This document shows, in pieces, positions 1 through 8,320 of a stretch of 64,000 bases of DNA. Under the pieces are notes generated by a model, which saw only the letters and a program-made list of their open reading frames with translations, was not told the DNA's origin and did not search any database. Positions within the stretch are counted from its first letter, which is position 1, and each line of letters begins with the position of its first letter. The stretch is from [Clostridium] ultunense DSM 10521 (lineage in GTDB: Bacteria; Bacillota; Clostridia; Tissierellales; Tepidimicrobiaceae), in the NCBI RefSeq assembly GCF_000511955.1, contig NZ_AZSU01000004.1, forward strand, positions 27,436-91,435. The letters are read 5' to 3'. Made by a program: the position numbers and the translations under genes.

Positions 1-53
1 AATTATAAACTAAAGGTTTAATATATAGCTAGTTTACATTAAGGAGGATCGTT

Positions 54-593
54 GTGAAAATAGGTGAAAAAATTAGACGTTTGAGAGTCCAAAATTCATT
101 AACTCAAGAGGAGCTAGCAGATAGATGCGAGTTGACCAAAGGTTTTATATCCCAAGTGGAAAGGGATCTGACCTCTCCTTCTATTGCTACTCTAATGGAC
201 ATTTTGGAAGGCCTGGGAACTAATTTAAGAGATTTTTTTAACGAAATAGAGGATGAGAAAATAGTTTTTTCTAAAGAAGATGCTTTTGTTACGGAAAATG
301 AAGACTATAAGTACACTTTAAAATGGATAATACCTAATGCACAAAAAAACATCATGGAACCAATTCTTATTGAATTAGAACCAGAGGGTAGAACAAAGGA
401 AGATTCTCCCCACGAAGGAGAAGAATTTGGCTATGTATTAAGGGGAAGTACTATTATCCACTTAGGTAGTGAAAAGTATAAGGTAAGGAAGGGAGAAAGT
501 TTTTATTATAAAGCTAACTCTAATCATTATTTATCAAATCCAGGTAAAACTAGAGCTGTTATAATCTGGGTAAGTTCGCCACCAAGCTTTTAA
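54..593 (+). CDS. XRE-family regulator with C-terminal cupin domain (PuuR-like)
   Basis: A 179-residue DNA-binding regulator. Residues about 1-65 form an XRE helix-turn-helix (IGEKIRRLRVQNSLTQEELA, then CELTKGFISQVERD). Residues about 100-175 form a cupin fold that could bind a small ligand (SPHEGEEFGYVLRG, then YKVRKGESFYYKANSNH). The start is GTG at 54 behind an AGGAGG ribosome-binding site. This architecture is typical of PuuR-type regulators of polyamine genes. It lies 20 nt before potA in the same direction, so it probably heads the operon and controls polyamine uptake, possibly including itself. Domain assignment is firm; the ligand is inferred from context. Confidence 0.85.
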   Translation: MKIGEKIRRLRVQNSLTQEELADRCELTKGFISQVERDLTSPSIATLMDILEGLGTNLRDFFNEIEDEKIVFSKEDAFVTENEDYKYTLKWIIPNAQKNIMEPILIELEPEGRTKEDSPHEGEEFGYVLRGSTIIHLGSEKYKVRKGESFYYKANSNHYLSNPGKTRAVIIWVSSPPSF

Positions 594-613
594 TATTATA
601 TAAGGGGGTTTAG

Positions 614-1666
614 ATGATGGATAAAACTCATACAATTGATCTAAGAAATATATCAAAAGAATATGATGGGATAAAAGTCCTAGACAATATAAATCTTTAT
701 ATCAGAAAAAATGAATTTTTAACATTATTAGGTCCTAGTGGATGTGGTAAGACTACTACTTTAAGAATAATAGGAGGATTTGAACAACCAACAGAAGGAA
801 AAGTAATATTTGAAGGAAAGGATATTACAACTTTACCCCCCTATGAAAGGCAAATAAACACAGTTTTTCAAAAATATGCATTATTTCCTCATATGAATGT
901 ATTTGACAATATAGCTTTCGGTTTAAAGATAAAAAAGATGGCAAAAGACGATATAAAAGCTAGGGTTAAGGAAATGCTAAGATTAGTAAACCTTAAAGGT
1001 TTTGAAAATCGCTCCATCGATTCCTTAAGCGGTGGACAACAACAAAGGGTTGCTATTGCCAGGGCTTTAGTCAATGAACCAAAGGTATTACTTTTAGACG
1101 AACCTTTGGGAGCTTTAGATTTGAAACTTAGAAAAGAGATGCAAACTGAATTAAAAAACATGCAAAAAAGGGTAGGGATTACTTTTATATACGTTACCCA
1201 TGACCAAGAGGAAGCATTGACTATGTCGGATACTATAGTAGTAATGGACAAGGGAATTATACAGCAAATAGGTACCCCCGTTGACATATATAATGAGCCT
1301 AAAAATGCTTTTGTTGCTAAATTTATAGGAGAAAGTAATATTGTAGACGGAATTATGATTGAAGATTATATAGTAGAATTTGCTGGTAGAACCTTTAAAT
1401 GTGTGGATAAAGGTTTTAATCAAAAAGAAGAAGTAGATGTGGTAATTAGACCTGAAGATTTAGAAATTGTGCCCTTAGAGGAAGGCTTATTAAAGGGTAT
1501 TGTGATGTCCGTAACCTTTAAAGGAGTTCATTATGAAATGATGGTTAAAGATGGGAGTATAGATTGGATGGTTCATAGTACTATTATGAAACCGGTAGGT
1601 ACGGAAATAGGCATGAATGTACTACCTGAAAATATTCATATAATGGAGAAGGTGATTAAAGAATGA
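614..1666 (+). CDS. potA: Spermidine/putrescine ABC transporter ATP-binding protein PotA
   Basis: A 350-residue cytoplasmic ATPase energising polyamine import. Walker A is GPSGCGKTT (about residues 39-47), the ABC signature is [15 protein letters not shown], Walker B is [12 protein letters not shown], and the switch histidine is in [14 protein letters not shown]-like C-terminal domain (about 270-345) is typical of the PotA/CUT1-MOI branch. Length matches the family. It follows the cupin regulator by 20 nt and overlaps potB by 4 nt (ATGA), so it is translationally coupled. Two in-frame ATGs (614 and 617) follow a GGGGG ribosome-binding site; either may be used. Confidence 0.95.
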   Translation: MMDKTHTIDLRNISKEYDGIKVLDNINLYIRKNEFLTLLGPSGCGKTTTLRIIGGFEQPTEGKVIFEGKDITTLPPYERQINTVFQKYALFPHMNVFDNIAFGLKIKKMAKDDIKARVKEMLRLVNLKGFENRSIDSLSGGQQQRVAIARALVNEPKVLLLDEPLGALDLKLRKEMQTELKNMQKRVGITFIYVTHDQEEALTMSDTIVVMDKGIIQQIGTPVDIYNEPKNAFVAKFIGESNIVDGIMIEDYIVEFAGRTFKCVDKGFNQKEEVDVVIRPEDLEIVPLEEGLLKGIVMSVTFKGVHYEMMVKDGSIDWMVHSTIMKPVGTEIGMNVLPENIHIMEKVIKE

Positions 1667-2499
1667 GGATGAAATGGACTTCATATCCCTATATATTATG
1701 GATGATTATCTTTATTGTAGTTCCCTTAGCTTTAATCCTTCTGTTTTCCATTACTACCGGTGAAGAAGGGGGTATAAAAAATTTACAATTTACCTTAGAT
1801 AATTTTAAACGATTTCTAGACCCAAAATATTTAGATGTGTTATGGATATCCATTAGTTTAGCATTAAAGTCGACAGCCATTACTTTGTTACTAGGATATC
1901 CTATGGCAATGATTATTGCTCGTGAGAAACCAAAAAGAAGGAATATAATGATACTTCTATTTGTTATCCCCATGTGGATGAATTTTTTATTAAGGACTTA
2001 TGCTTGGTTAACCCTATTGGGGAAGAATGGGCTAATAAATTATATAGTTATAAAACTAGGATTTAAGCCCCTTAATCTAATATACAACGATTTGGCAGTA
2101 TTATTGGGAATGGTATATAATTTTCTACCTTTTATGGTATTGCCAATATATTCAGTCCTAATAAAAATAGATAAGAGTTTAATCGAAGCAGCGGAAGATT
2201 TAGGAGCAAATAAGATTAAAGTTTTTTCTAGAGTAACCTTTCCATTGAGTATTCCTGGAATAATTACTGGAATTACGATGGTATTTATGCCTGCTGTCAG
2301 TACTTTTGTAATTTCAAGACTATTAGGTGGTGGCCAATATATGCTTATAGGAAATTTAGTAGAACAACAATTTTTATGGGTTGGCGATTGGCATTTTGGA
2401 TCTGCCATATCTATAATAATGATGGCCTTTATACTTTTAACTATGGCCATTACCGCTAAATTCGATTCTCAAAAAGGGGAAGGTGGTAGATTATGGTAG
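1663..2499 (+). CDS. potB: Spermidine/putrescine ABC transporter permease PotB
   Basis: A 278-residue inner-membrane permease with about six hydrophobic segments beginning at residue 7. The EAA loop that docks with the ATPase is visible as [22 protein letters not shown] (about 176-197). The family-typical start ([20 protein letters not shown]) is present. It overlaps potA by 4 nt and potC by 7 nt, so the four pot genes form one tightly coupled unit. PotB pairs with PotC to make the polyamine channel. Assignment rests on protein recognition and operon context. Confidence 0.93.
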   Translation: MRMKWTSYPYILWMIIFIVVPLALILLFSITTGEEGGIKNLQFTLDNFKRFLDPKYLDVLWISISLALKSTAITLLLGYPMAMIIAREKPKRRNIMILLFVIPMWMNFLLRTYAWLTLLGKNGLINYIVIKLGFKPLNLIYNDLAVLLGMVYNFLPFMVLPIYSVLIKIDKSLIEAAEDLGANKIKVFSRVTFPLSIPGIITGITMVFMPAVSTFVISRLLGGGQYMLIGNLVEQQFLWVGDWHFGSAISIIMMAFILLTMAITAKFDSQKGEGGRLW

Positions 2500-3284
2500 G
2501 TCGAATTTTGAGAAGGATATATACATTTTCAATATTTTTGTTTCTATACGCACCTATTATTGTATTAATAGTTTTTTCTTTTAATAATTCAAAATCTAGG
2601 GGAGTTTGGAATGGATTTACATTTAAATGGTATGTAGAACTGTTTAAAGATGTGGAAGTACTAAAGGCTTTATACTATACTTTGCTAATTGCAGTATTAT
2701 CATCCATAATTTCAACTATAATAGGAACTTTTGCAGCAATAGGCATATATGGCATGCCAGGTATTAGCAAAAAAATAATCCTTAACCTGAACTATTTACC
2801 CGTATTAAATCCAGATATTGTTACCGCTGTATCCCTAATGACTTTATTTAGGTTTTTAAGGATTGAATTTGGTTTTATCACCATGCTTTTATCCCATATA
2901 ACCTTCTCCATACCCTATGTAATACTATCCATACTGCCTAAATTAAAACAGATGAATAAGCATCTGGCAGAAGCGGCTATGGATTTAGGAGCGACCCCTT
3001 TTTATGCATTGAGAAAGGTAGTTATACCTGAAATAATGCCTGGAATAGTAACGGGTGCACTATTAGCCTTTACTTTATCCGTTGACGATTTTGTTATTAG
3101 CTTTTTCAATAAAGGAGCAGGAGTTACCAATTTAAGTATAACAATTTTCTCCATGGCTAGAAGAGGGATTAATCCTGTTATAAATGCTTTATCTACTTTG
3201 ATGTTTGCTGGTTTATTGGTTCTACTATTAATAATAAATAGTAGATCGTCTAAGAGTATTAGTGAGAGAGGTGATATTATATGA
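2493..3284 (+). CDS. potC: Spermidine/putrescine ABC transporter permease PotC
   Basis: A 263-residue membrane permease and partner of PotB. It starts with a membrane segment (IFLFLYAPIIVLIVFSFNNS), a family hallmark. The EAA loop is EAAMDLGATPFYALRKVVIPEIMPG (about 164-188), followed by the conserved LAFTLSVDDFVISFF. The ATG at 2493 lies behind an AAGGTGG ribosome-binding site inside the end of potB. It overlaps potD by 4 nt. Length and motif order match PotC/YdcV-type permeases. Confidence 0.93.
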   Translation: MVGRILRRIYTFSIFLFLYAPIIVLIVFSFNNSKSRGVWNGFTFKWYVELFKDVEVLKALYYTLLIAVLSSIISTIIGTFAAIGIYGMPGISKKIILNLNYLPVLNPDIVTAVSLMTLFRFLRIEFGFITMLLSHITFSIPYVILSILPKLKQMNKHLAEAAMDLGATPFYALRKVVIPEIMPGIVTGALLAFTLSVDDFVISFFNKGAGVTNLSITIFSMARRGINPVINALSTLMFAGLLVLLLIINSRSSKSISERGDII

Positions 3285-4327
3285 AAAGAAGTATTAAATA
3301 CTTTTTGAGTATTGGTCTGATAATGATAATTGGATTATTATCTACTGGTTGTGGAAGTAATAAAGCCACCCTTAATGTGTATAACTGGGGAGATTATATA
3401 GATCCAGATGTAATAAAGGAATTTGAGAAGGAATTTAATGTTAAGGTAAACTATAATACATTCGCAACTAATGAAGATATGTATGTAAGTATTAAAAAGG
3501 GTGGAACTAGCTATGATGTGGCTTTCCCATCAGATTATATGATAGAAAGAATGATAGATGAAGGTCTATTAGAAAAGATCAATAAAGAAAAGATACCTAA
3601 TTTGAGTAATATTGAGGACAGATTTTTAGATTTAGATTTCGATCCTAATAATGAATACTCAGTACCATATATGTGGGGAACGGTAGGCATTATATATAAT
3701 AAAAACCTAGTTGATGATGTAGTAGATAGTTGGAATATCCTTTGGAATGAAAAATATAGTGGCCAGATTTTGATGCTGGATAGCCAACGAGATTCCATTG
3801 CCGTAGCATTAAAAAAGCTAGGTTATTCAATGAACTCTAGGGATAGAAAGGAATTAGAAGAAGCCAAAGAAGAATTGATTAAACAAAAACCTCTAGTTTA
3901 TGCTTATGTAGGAGATGAAGTTAAAGACTTAATGGTTGGGGAAGAAGCTGCCCTTGCTGTTGTATGGTCAGGAGATGCAGTAGCTATGATTAGAGAAAAT
4001 GAAAATTTAGAGTATGTAATACCAAAAGAAGGAACTAATCTTTGGTTTGACAATATGGTAATACCAAAAGGTGGAAAAAACAAAGAACTAGCTGAAGAGT
4101 TTATCAATTTTATGAATCGACCTGAAATAGCAGCAAGAAATACGGATTATATTGGATACTCAACGACTAACTATAAAGCATTGGAATACTTGCCTGAGGA
4201 CATAGTAAATAGTAAGGTGGCTTATCCTGCTGATGAAGAAATAGGAGAAGTTGAAATATTCAAAGATCCTAAGGACTTTTTGAAAGTATATGATGAAATA
4301 TGGTTGGAAATTAAAGCTCAAAGATAG
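3281..4327 (+). CDS. potD: Spermidine/putrescine-binding lipoprotein PotD
   Basis: A 348-residue extracellular solute-binding lipoprotein. It has a signal peptide with lipobox LLSTGC (Cys at about residue 24), so it should be lipid-anchored outside the membrane. The mature part begins with LNVYNWGDYIDPDVI, a strong PotD/PotF signature, and contains YDVAFPSDYMIERM and the conserved VPYMWGTVGIIYN. It delivers polyamine to PotBC. It is the last gene of the pot operon and overlaps potC by 4 nt. Substrate preference between putrescine and spermidine is not resolved here. Confidence 0.94.
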   Translation: MKRSIKYFLSIGLIMIIGLLSTGCGSNKATLNVYNWGDYIDPDVIKEFEKEFNVKVNYNTFATNEDMYVSIKKGGTSYDVAFPSDYMIERMIDEGLLEKINKEKIPNLSNIEDRFLDLDFDPNNEYSVPYMWGTVGIIYNKNLVDDVVDSWNILWNEKYSGQILMLDSQRDSIAVALKKLGYSMNSRDRKELEEAKEELIKQKPLVYAYVGDEVKDLMVGEEAALAVVWSGDAVAMIRENENLEYVIPKEGTNLWFDNMVIPKGGKNKELAEEFINFMNRPEIAARNTDYIGYSTTNYKALEYLPEDIVNSKVAYPADEEIGEVEIFKDPKDFLKVYDEIWLEIKAQR

Positions 4328-4485
4328 TTTACTCAATTGACTGAGTACAATTTACAATGGACAATTAGTGGCAGTATATAAATCCTGAATGGAAAGATTT
4401 ATCTAGGAAGTTCTAAGGACAAGATTCTTCTCTGCGTTCAGAATGATAATGTCACATTGTTATATTATGTGTATATTTTGATACT

Positions 4486-4519
4486 TTGGGTAATAATTAA
4501 CTAATCATTATTAACCCAA
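4486..4519. promoter_or_regulatory. Inverted repeat ahead of the rubredoxin-reductase-like gene
   Basis: TTGGGTAATAATTAA and its near reverse complement (ATTATTAACCCAA) flank a short centre. The repeat ends at the GGAGG ribosome-binding site of the gene starting at 4531. The arms match over about 12 bp with one inserted base. It could be a repressor operator or a 5'-UTR hairpin masking the ribosome-binding site. The regulator is unknown. Confidence 0.4.
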
Positions 4520-4530
4520 GGAGGTACAGA

Positions 4531-5715
4531 ATGGAAAAAGTAAAATATTTGATTATAGGAAATGGAATAGCAGGACTTTCAGCAGCTAAGGAAATAAGGA
4601 ATAATGATAATCAAGGTAGCATCACTATGATTTCAAGCGAAGCATACCATACTTATTATAGAGTAAGATTAACTGAATATCTATCAAAGGATTTCAGGGA
4701 GGAAGAACTTTTAGTAAATAAAGACAGTTGGTATGAGGAAAAGAATATTAAGGTGTTGTTAAATAAAATAGTTGAAAAAATAGATATAGATAATTCTAAA
4801 ATAAGACTAGATGATGGTGTAGAAATAGGCTATGAAAAACTATTACTAGCTACTGGTAGCAGACCCTTTATACCTCCCATAGCGGGAAAGTTTAAGCAGG
4901 GAGTATTAGCATTGAGGACTTTAAGAGATTTAAGGTATATTCGAAATTATTTTGATAAATGTAAAAATATTACTGTAATAGGTGGTGGGCTTTTAGGATT
5001 AGAAGCAGCCTGGTCTTTAAAGAGATTAGGGAAAAATATCAGTATTGTTGAATTTGCCCCCTATTTATTGCCTAGGCAATTAGATGAAGAATTATCAAAT
5101 AAATTAAAGGAAAAATTGGAGGAGGAAGGCTTTAAAATCTATCTATCTTCAGCAGCTGAAGAAATACTGGGGAAGGATAGAGCTAATGGAATATTATTAA
5201 ACAATGGCAAGGAACTTAAAACCGATGGGATACTGTTTTCAGTTGGCATAAGACCAAATGTAGATTTAATTAGAGATACTAAGATAGAGTTTAATAAAGG
5301 AATAATCGTTGATAAAAATTTAAGAACAAATATAGAAAATATTTATGCAGCGGGAGACGTAGTCGAAATAGATGGCTCAGTAATAGGATTATGGACTTCG
5401 GCAAATGAGCAAGGAAAAGTGGCAGGCGCTAATATGTCAGGGAAGCTTTTAGAATATACTGAAGCAAAACTGTTCACTTCCTTATTATTAGGAGATATTA
5501 AGCTGTTTTCAGTAGGAGAAATAAGAGAATTTGATAGATTCTTTGAATACAAAGATGAAAGTAAAGATATCCACCATAAACTATTTACCACTAGAGGAAA
5601 ACTTACCGGCGGTATACTATTTGGAGATACCAGAGATATGGGTAAGCTAAAAAGGTCAGTTACAGAGAAAATAGATATTAATTCTTATTTGGAAGACAAT
5701 ATACAGTTTAAATAG
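4531..5715 (+). CDS. FAD-dependent NAD(P)H oxidoreductase, NADH:rubredoxin reductase-like
   Basis: A 394-residue flavoprotein of the pyridine-nucleotide disulfide reductase superfamily. The N-terminal FAD-binding motif is IIGNGIAGLSAAKEI, followed by LLLATGSRPFIPP. The NAD(P)-binding motif is VIGGGLLGLEAAWSLKRLG (about 151-169), and the second FAD motif is IYAAGDVVEI (about 271-280). No redox-active CxxxxC disulfide is seen, which fits the rubredoxin/nitrite-reductase-like reductase branch used by clostridia in oxygen and peroxide detoxification. It stands alone between potD and a long terminator-like palindrome. The natural acceptor is not proven by sequence. Confidence 0.8.
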   Translation: MEKVKYLIIGNGIAGLSAAKEIRNNDNQGSITMISSEAYHTYYRVRLTEYLSKDFREEELLVNKDSWYEEKNIKVLLNKIVEKIDIDNSKIRLDDGVEIGYEKLLLATGSRPFIPPIAGKFKQGVLALRTLRDLRYIRNYFDKCKNITVIGGGLLGLEAAWSLKRLGKNISIVEFAPYLLPRQLDEELSNKLKEKLEEEGFKIYLSSAAEEILGKDRANGILLNNGKELKTDGILFSVGIRPNVDLIRDTKIEFNKGIIVDKNLRTNIENIYAAGDVVEIDGSVIGLWTSANEQGKVAGANMSGKLLEYTEAKLFTSLLLGDIKLFSVGEIREFDRFFEYKDESKDIHHKLFTTRGKLTGGILFGDTRDMGKLKRSVTEKIDINSYLEDNIQFK

Positions 5716-5721
5716 AATAAT

Positions 5722-5768
5722 ATCCATATTAAAAGTGTGACAGTAACTGTCACACTTTTAATATGGAT
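5722..5768. terminator. 47-bp perfect palindrome between convergent genes
   Basis: Two 23-bp arms (5722-5744 and 5746-5768) are exact reverse complements around one central base. The core reads AAAGTGTGACAGT / ACTGTCACACTTT. It lies between the end of the oxidoreductase gene (+) and the end of the peptide gene (-). A bidirectional rho-independent terminator is the simplest reading, since each orientation carries T-rich DNA after the GC-rich part. The stem is unusually long. Confidence 0.75.
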
Positions 5769-5814
5769 TAAATTAATAGAGCTGTTAACTATAAGTATTG
5801 AAAATATCCCTAAA

Positions 5815-5943
5815 TTAAAATTCTTCAACTATAGAATCTCTTATTGGTCTTGGTGGAATATAATAACTACTAACAGATACAGCAGCACTTAAGCAGGTGA
5901 TTATAGTGATAGTTGATAATAATAAAGCAATTTTTTTCTTCAT
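5815..5943 (-). CDS. Small exported-type peptide, putative RRNPP signalling propeptide
   Basis: A 42-residue reading frame, easily missed because of its size. ATG at 5943 lies behind a strong GGGAGGTG ribosome-binding site that overlaps the end of the upstream regulator gene; only 8 nt separate the two frames. The peptide starts MKKKIALLLSTITIITCLSA, a lysine-rich head plus hydrophobic core as in a Sec signal. It ends with a short polar tail containing YYIPPRPIRDS and finishing EEF. The arrangement (HTH-TPR regulator followed directly by a small secreted peptide) matches PlcR-PapR, NprR-NprX and related pairs. Export, processing and re-import as a C-terminal oligopeptide is inference. Confidence 0.7.
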   Translation of the reverse strand: MKKKIALLLSTITIITCLSAAVSVSSYYIPPRPIRDSIVEEF

Positions 5944-5951
5944 AGCTATTT

Positions 5952-7265
5952 TTACACCTCCCTGTTTAATAAGTTTTCAATTAAATTTTTTGTTTCTAAA
6001 TTATCGTTTTGCTCTATAAAATTGTAAAGAATTTTTAATATAATAGCAAAATCTTTAGTCATTTCTATATTATAAATTTGAGTTCTATAGTTTTTTGCTA
6101 AAAGATTAATTTTATCAATTTGTTCTGTTTCTATATAGAAATCCATCAGTTTTAAAAAAATATCTTGAAATGAATTAATCTCTTCATTATTTTTTGATAA
6201 TTCAAGAGCCTTATTTAGGTATTTTTCATAAGAATCATATTCCTCTAAAAAATAATATATCTCGGATAAACCAAATAGAATTTCAGGTAGGTATGAGGAG
6301 TCTTTATCTATAATTTCTAGATAATCTATTACTTTAACATGGTATTTTTCTACTTCTTCTCTACACTCCTTATGGGTATAGGTTTGCATTATGTTTATAT
6401 ATATTAAACACATTTCTTCAGGATCATCAAAATCTTCAATTATTTTTAATAGTTTATTATAATTTCTTAATGCACCATCATAATTTTCTATCTGGGAATT
6501 ACAAATTCCTTCCAACATTAATATTCTTTTAATTTCACGATAGTTTTCGTCATATATATAGTATTTAGCATATATTAATTGTTCTAAACATTTACTATAA
6601 TCCTTTTTATGATAATAAGCTAGTCCACTATTATAATAAAAAATGCCTTTATATTTATAAGGAATGTCATCCTGAGTCGATAGGGCAAAATTACATAATC
6701 TAATAGCCTCATCAAATTTTTCAGTTACAATACAATTATAGACCAGTTTCAAGATAATCTTGTAACGTTCCTTCATATATGGGTATTCGTAGGAAACCTC
6801 TAAAGATTTTAGATAATAATAGTATTCCTTATTTGAATCTTTAGCATTATAATAAATATCTCCTAACAATTCATAGGCTTTAACCTTTTTATCGATAAAA
6901 TTCCATTTATTTAGGAAAGTTTCAATTTCATTTAATTCTTCTATATTGAATTCATAGTTTTTTTCAATTAAGTGATGCTTAATTTTATCAATATACACAT
7001 TAGCCCGTTTCCTTGCTTCGTATCTATCTGGATTGAGAATATCTTCCGGTTGAATATATATGTCCATACCCTTCTCGTGAATAATTTTATTTATATTTTT
7101 TGAAATAATATTAGCAACGTTATAATATATAGGCGTTCTATCATTTTCTATAAGACTTATTAAATTTCTAGTAATTTGGTCACCAGCCAATTGGTATTGT
7201 CTTAAATTTAAATCTTTCCGTATTTTTTTTAAATTTTCACCTATGGTAATCTTATCTTCTTCCAT
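5952..7265 (-). CDS. HTH-TPR transcriptional regulator, putative RRNPP quorum-sensing receptor
   Basis: About 437 residues. The N-terminus (about 5-60) is an XRE helix-turn-helix (IGENLKKIRKDLNLRQYQLA, then TRNLISLIENDRTP). The remainder, from about residue 85, is helical with repeated tetratricopeptide-like units (for example AYELLGDIYYNAKDSNKEYY, IFYYNSGLAYYHKKDYSKCL, EILFGLSEIYYFLEEYDSY). This is the architecture of RRNPP peptide receptors. ATG at 7265 is preferred: AAAGG lies 9 nt upstream, while the alternative TTG at 7274 has no spaced ribosome-binding site. A secreted-type peptide gene follows within 8 nt. Its own promoter overlaps a palindrome, suggesting autoregulation. Targets are unknown. 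Confidence 0.82.
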   Translation of the reverse strand: MEEDKITIGENLKKIRKDLNLRQYQLAGDQITRNLISLIENDRTPIYYNVANIISKNINKIIHEKGMDIYIQPEDILNPDRYEARKRANVYIDKIKHHLIEKNYEFNIEELNEIETFLNKWNFIDKKVKAYELLGDIYYNAKDSNKEYYYYLKSLEVSYEYPYMKERYKIILKLVYNCIVTEKFDEAIRLCNFALSTQDDIPYKYKGIFYYNSGLAYYHKKDYSKCLEQLIYAKYYIYDENYREIKRILMLEGICNSQIENYDGALRNYNKLLKIIEDFDDPEEMCLIYINIMQTYTHKECREEVEKYHVKVIDYLEIIDKDSSYLPEILFGLSEIYYFLEEYDSYEKYLNKALELSKNNEEINSFQDIFLKLMDFYIETEQIDKINLLAKNYRTQIYNIEMTKDFAIILKILYNFIEQNDNLETKNLIENLLNREV

Positions 7266-7302
7266 ATTCTCCAACCTTTATAATATATTTTCATTGAATA
7301 AA

Positions 7303-7331
7303 ATTATATCATATAAATCAATTTAAGTAAA
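7303..7331 (-). promoter_or_regulatory. Predicted sigma-A promoter of the HTH-TPR regulator
   Basis: Read on the minus strand, TTTACT (7331-7326) and TATAAT (7308-7303) are separated by 17 bp. The leader to ATG at 7265 would be about 30 nt. The -35 element overlaps a palindrome at 7327-7340. Confidence 0.5.
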
Positions 7332-7379
7332 TATATTTACATATGATTATATTGTGATATACTTATAGTATAAGTATAT
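7327..7379. promoter_or_regulatory. Two perfect palindromes upstream of the RRNPP-like regulator
   Basis: GTAAATATATTTAC (7327-7340) is a perfect 14-bp palindrome. A second, with 11-bp arms ATATACTTATA / TATAAGTATAT around one G, spans 7357-7379. The first overlaps the -35 element of the divergent regulator gene. They are plausible operators for the regulator itself, but AT-rich DNA yields such palindromes by chance more often than GC-rich DNA. Confidence 0.45.
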
Positions 7380-7389
7380 AATTTTAATG

Positions 7390-7455
7390 ATGTACCAGGG
7401 ATGGTCTAGATTGTGTGTTGGGTCTTTATGGGGTAAGGACTATTTCCTGGTACAT
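7390..7455. other. Nested hairpin element of unknown class
   Basis: An outer 10-bp stem (ATGTACCAGG at 7390-7399, CCTGGTACAT at 7446-7455) encloses an inner hairpin (GTCTTTA, loop TGGGG, TAAGGAC at 7422-7440, one G-U pair). Its internal base composition is richer in G than the surroundings. It resembles a small structured RNA or a DNA-level element. It matches no riboswitch class I recognise. The transcribed strand is unknown. Confidence 0.4.
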
Positions 7456-7483
7456 TTATGCAAAAATAATTAATCGCAATTTA

Positions 7484-7517
7484 TGCAATTGCAGAATCCG
7501 TATTATATTGATATGAT
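7484..7517 (+). promoter_or_regulatory. Promoter and overlapping palindrome of the GntR gene
   Basis: TTGCAG (7489-7494) and TATGAT (7512-7517) are 17 bp apart, about 27 nt before the GntR start at 7544. The perfect palindrome TGCAATTGCA (7484-7493) overlaps the -35 box, and TCGCA precedes it. This suggests repression by the GntR protein or a neighbour. Confidence 0.55.
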
Positions 7518-7543
7518 AGTAGTAAATAATTGAATGAGGGGTT

Positions 7544-8188
7544 ATGATTGTGAGCAAGAAAATAAAAACAGAGGAAATTTATGCCATTTTAAAAAGAAGA
7601 ATTATTGAGTTAGATTATGAACCAGGAGAAGTTCTTAATGAAGTAGATATAGCTGATGAATTTAATATCAGTAGAACACCAATAAGGAAGATTTTTCAAC
7701 AATTAAATACAGATAAATTACTTAATATAATACCCAGGTTTGGTGCCCAAGTAGCACCTATTGATTTTATGTATATGAAATCAGTCTTTGAGGTAACTCG
7801 AATTCTTGATCCTTTTGCGGCAAGATTAGCAATAGATAGAATTACCGATGAACAGCTGAAAGAGTTAGAAACTATAGTTGAGAGACTTGAGACTTATGAC
7901 ATCACTGCAGATTATCAAAAAGCAATTATTGATGATCAAAGATTTCATGATATTATATTTTTAAGTAGTGGCAATCCATGTTTGCAAGAAGTCCTTCTTA
8001 GTCTACATAGTCATACTGAAAGATTATGGCATTACTCTCAACGCTATTTTGATTCTATGGATTTGTTTACCGATAGTTTAGGCAATGTTTTAAAGGCTAT
8101 AAAAGAGAAAAATATGGATAAAGCAGAAAGATATACAAGAGAACATATAGATGCTTTTGTGGACAAAATAAAACAAGAATTGCTTTAG
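7544..8188 (+). CDS. GntR-family transcriptional regulator, FCD (FadR) subfamily
   Basis: A 214-residue regulator. Residues about 8-75 form the GntR winged helix (EEIYAILKRRIIELDYEPGE, then DEFNISRTPIRKIFQQL). Residues about 80-205 form the all-helical FCD ligand-binding domain, with the typical metal/ligand histidines in DQRFHDIIF and SLHSHTERLW. The start is ATG at 7544 behind GAGGGG. It is monocistronic, with its own promoter upstream and a terminator at 8216-8250. FCD regulators usually sense carboxylic acids or amino-acid breakdown products. The effector here cannot be read from sequence. Confidence 0.85.
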   Translation: MIVSKKIKTEEIYAILKRRIIELDYEPGEVLNEVDIADEFNISRTPIRKIFQQLNTDKLLNIIPRFGAQVAPIDFMYMKSVFEVTRILDPFAARLAIDRITDEQLKELETIVERLETYDITADYQKAIIDDQRFHDIIFLSSGNPCLQEVLLSLHSHTERLWHYSQRYFDSMDLFTDSLGNVLKAIKEKNMDKAERYTREHIDAFVDKIKQELL

Positions 8189-8215
8189 TTTTGGCTAAAG
8201 TTCAGTGAAGAAGCA

Positions 8216-8250
8216 GCCTTAAAGTTTATCAAATACTTTAAGGCTTTTTT
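8216..8250 (+). terminator. Rho-independent terminator of the GntR gene
   Basis: The arms GCCTTAAAGT and ACTTTAAGGC are followed by a run of six T's, 28 nt after the GntR stop codon. Confidence 0.85.
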
Positions 8251-8288
8251 ATTAATTATAAATTCTAACAATACTTTTTTAAAACAAC

Positions 8289-8317
8289 TTGACTTTCTCC
8301 AATTAAAGCTATAAAAT
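8289..8317 (+). promoter_or_regulatory. Promoter of the threonine operon
   Basis: TTGACT (8289-8294), a 17-bp spacer and TAAAAT (8312-8317) lie immediately before the T-box leader. Confidence 0.65.
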
Positions 8318-8320
8318 ATT

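Noticed and set aside
889..1287. Minus-strand frames inside potA, potB and other genes
   Set aside because: They are antisense shadows of well-identified proteins with no start signals or similarity.
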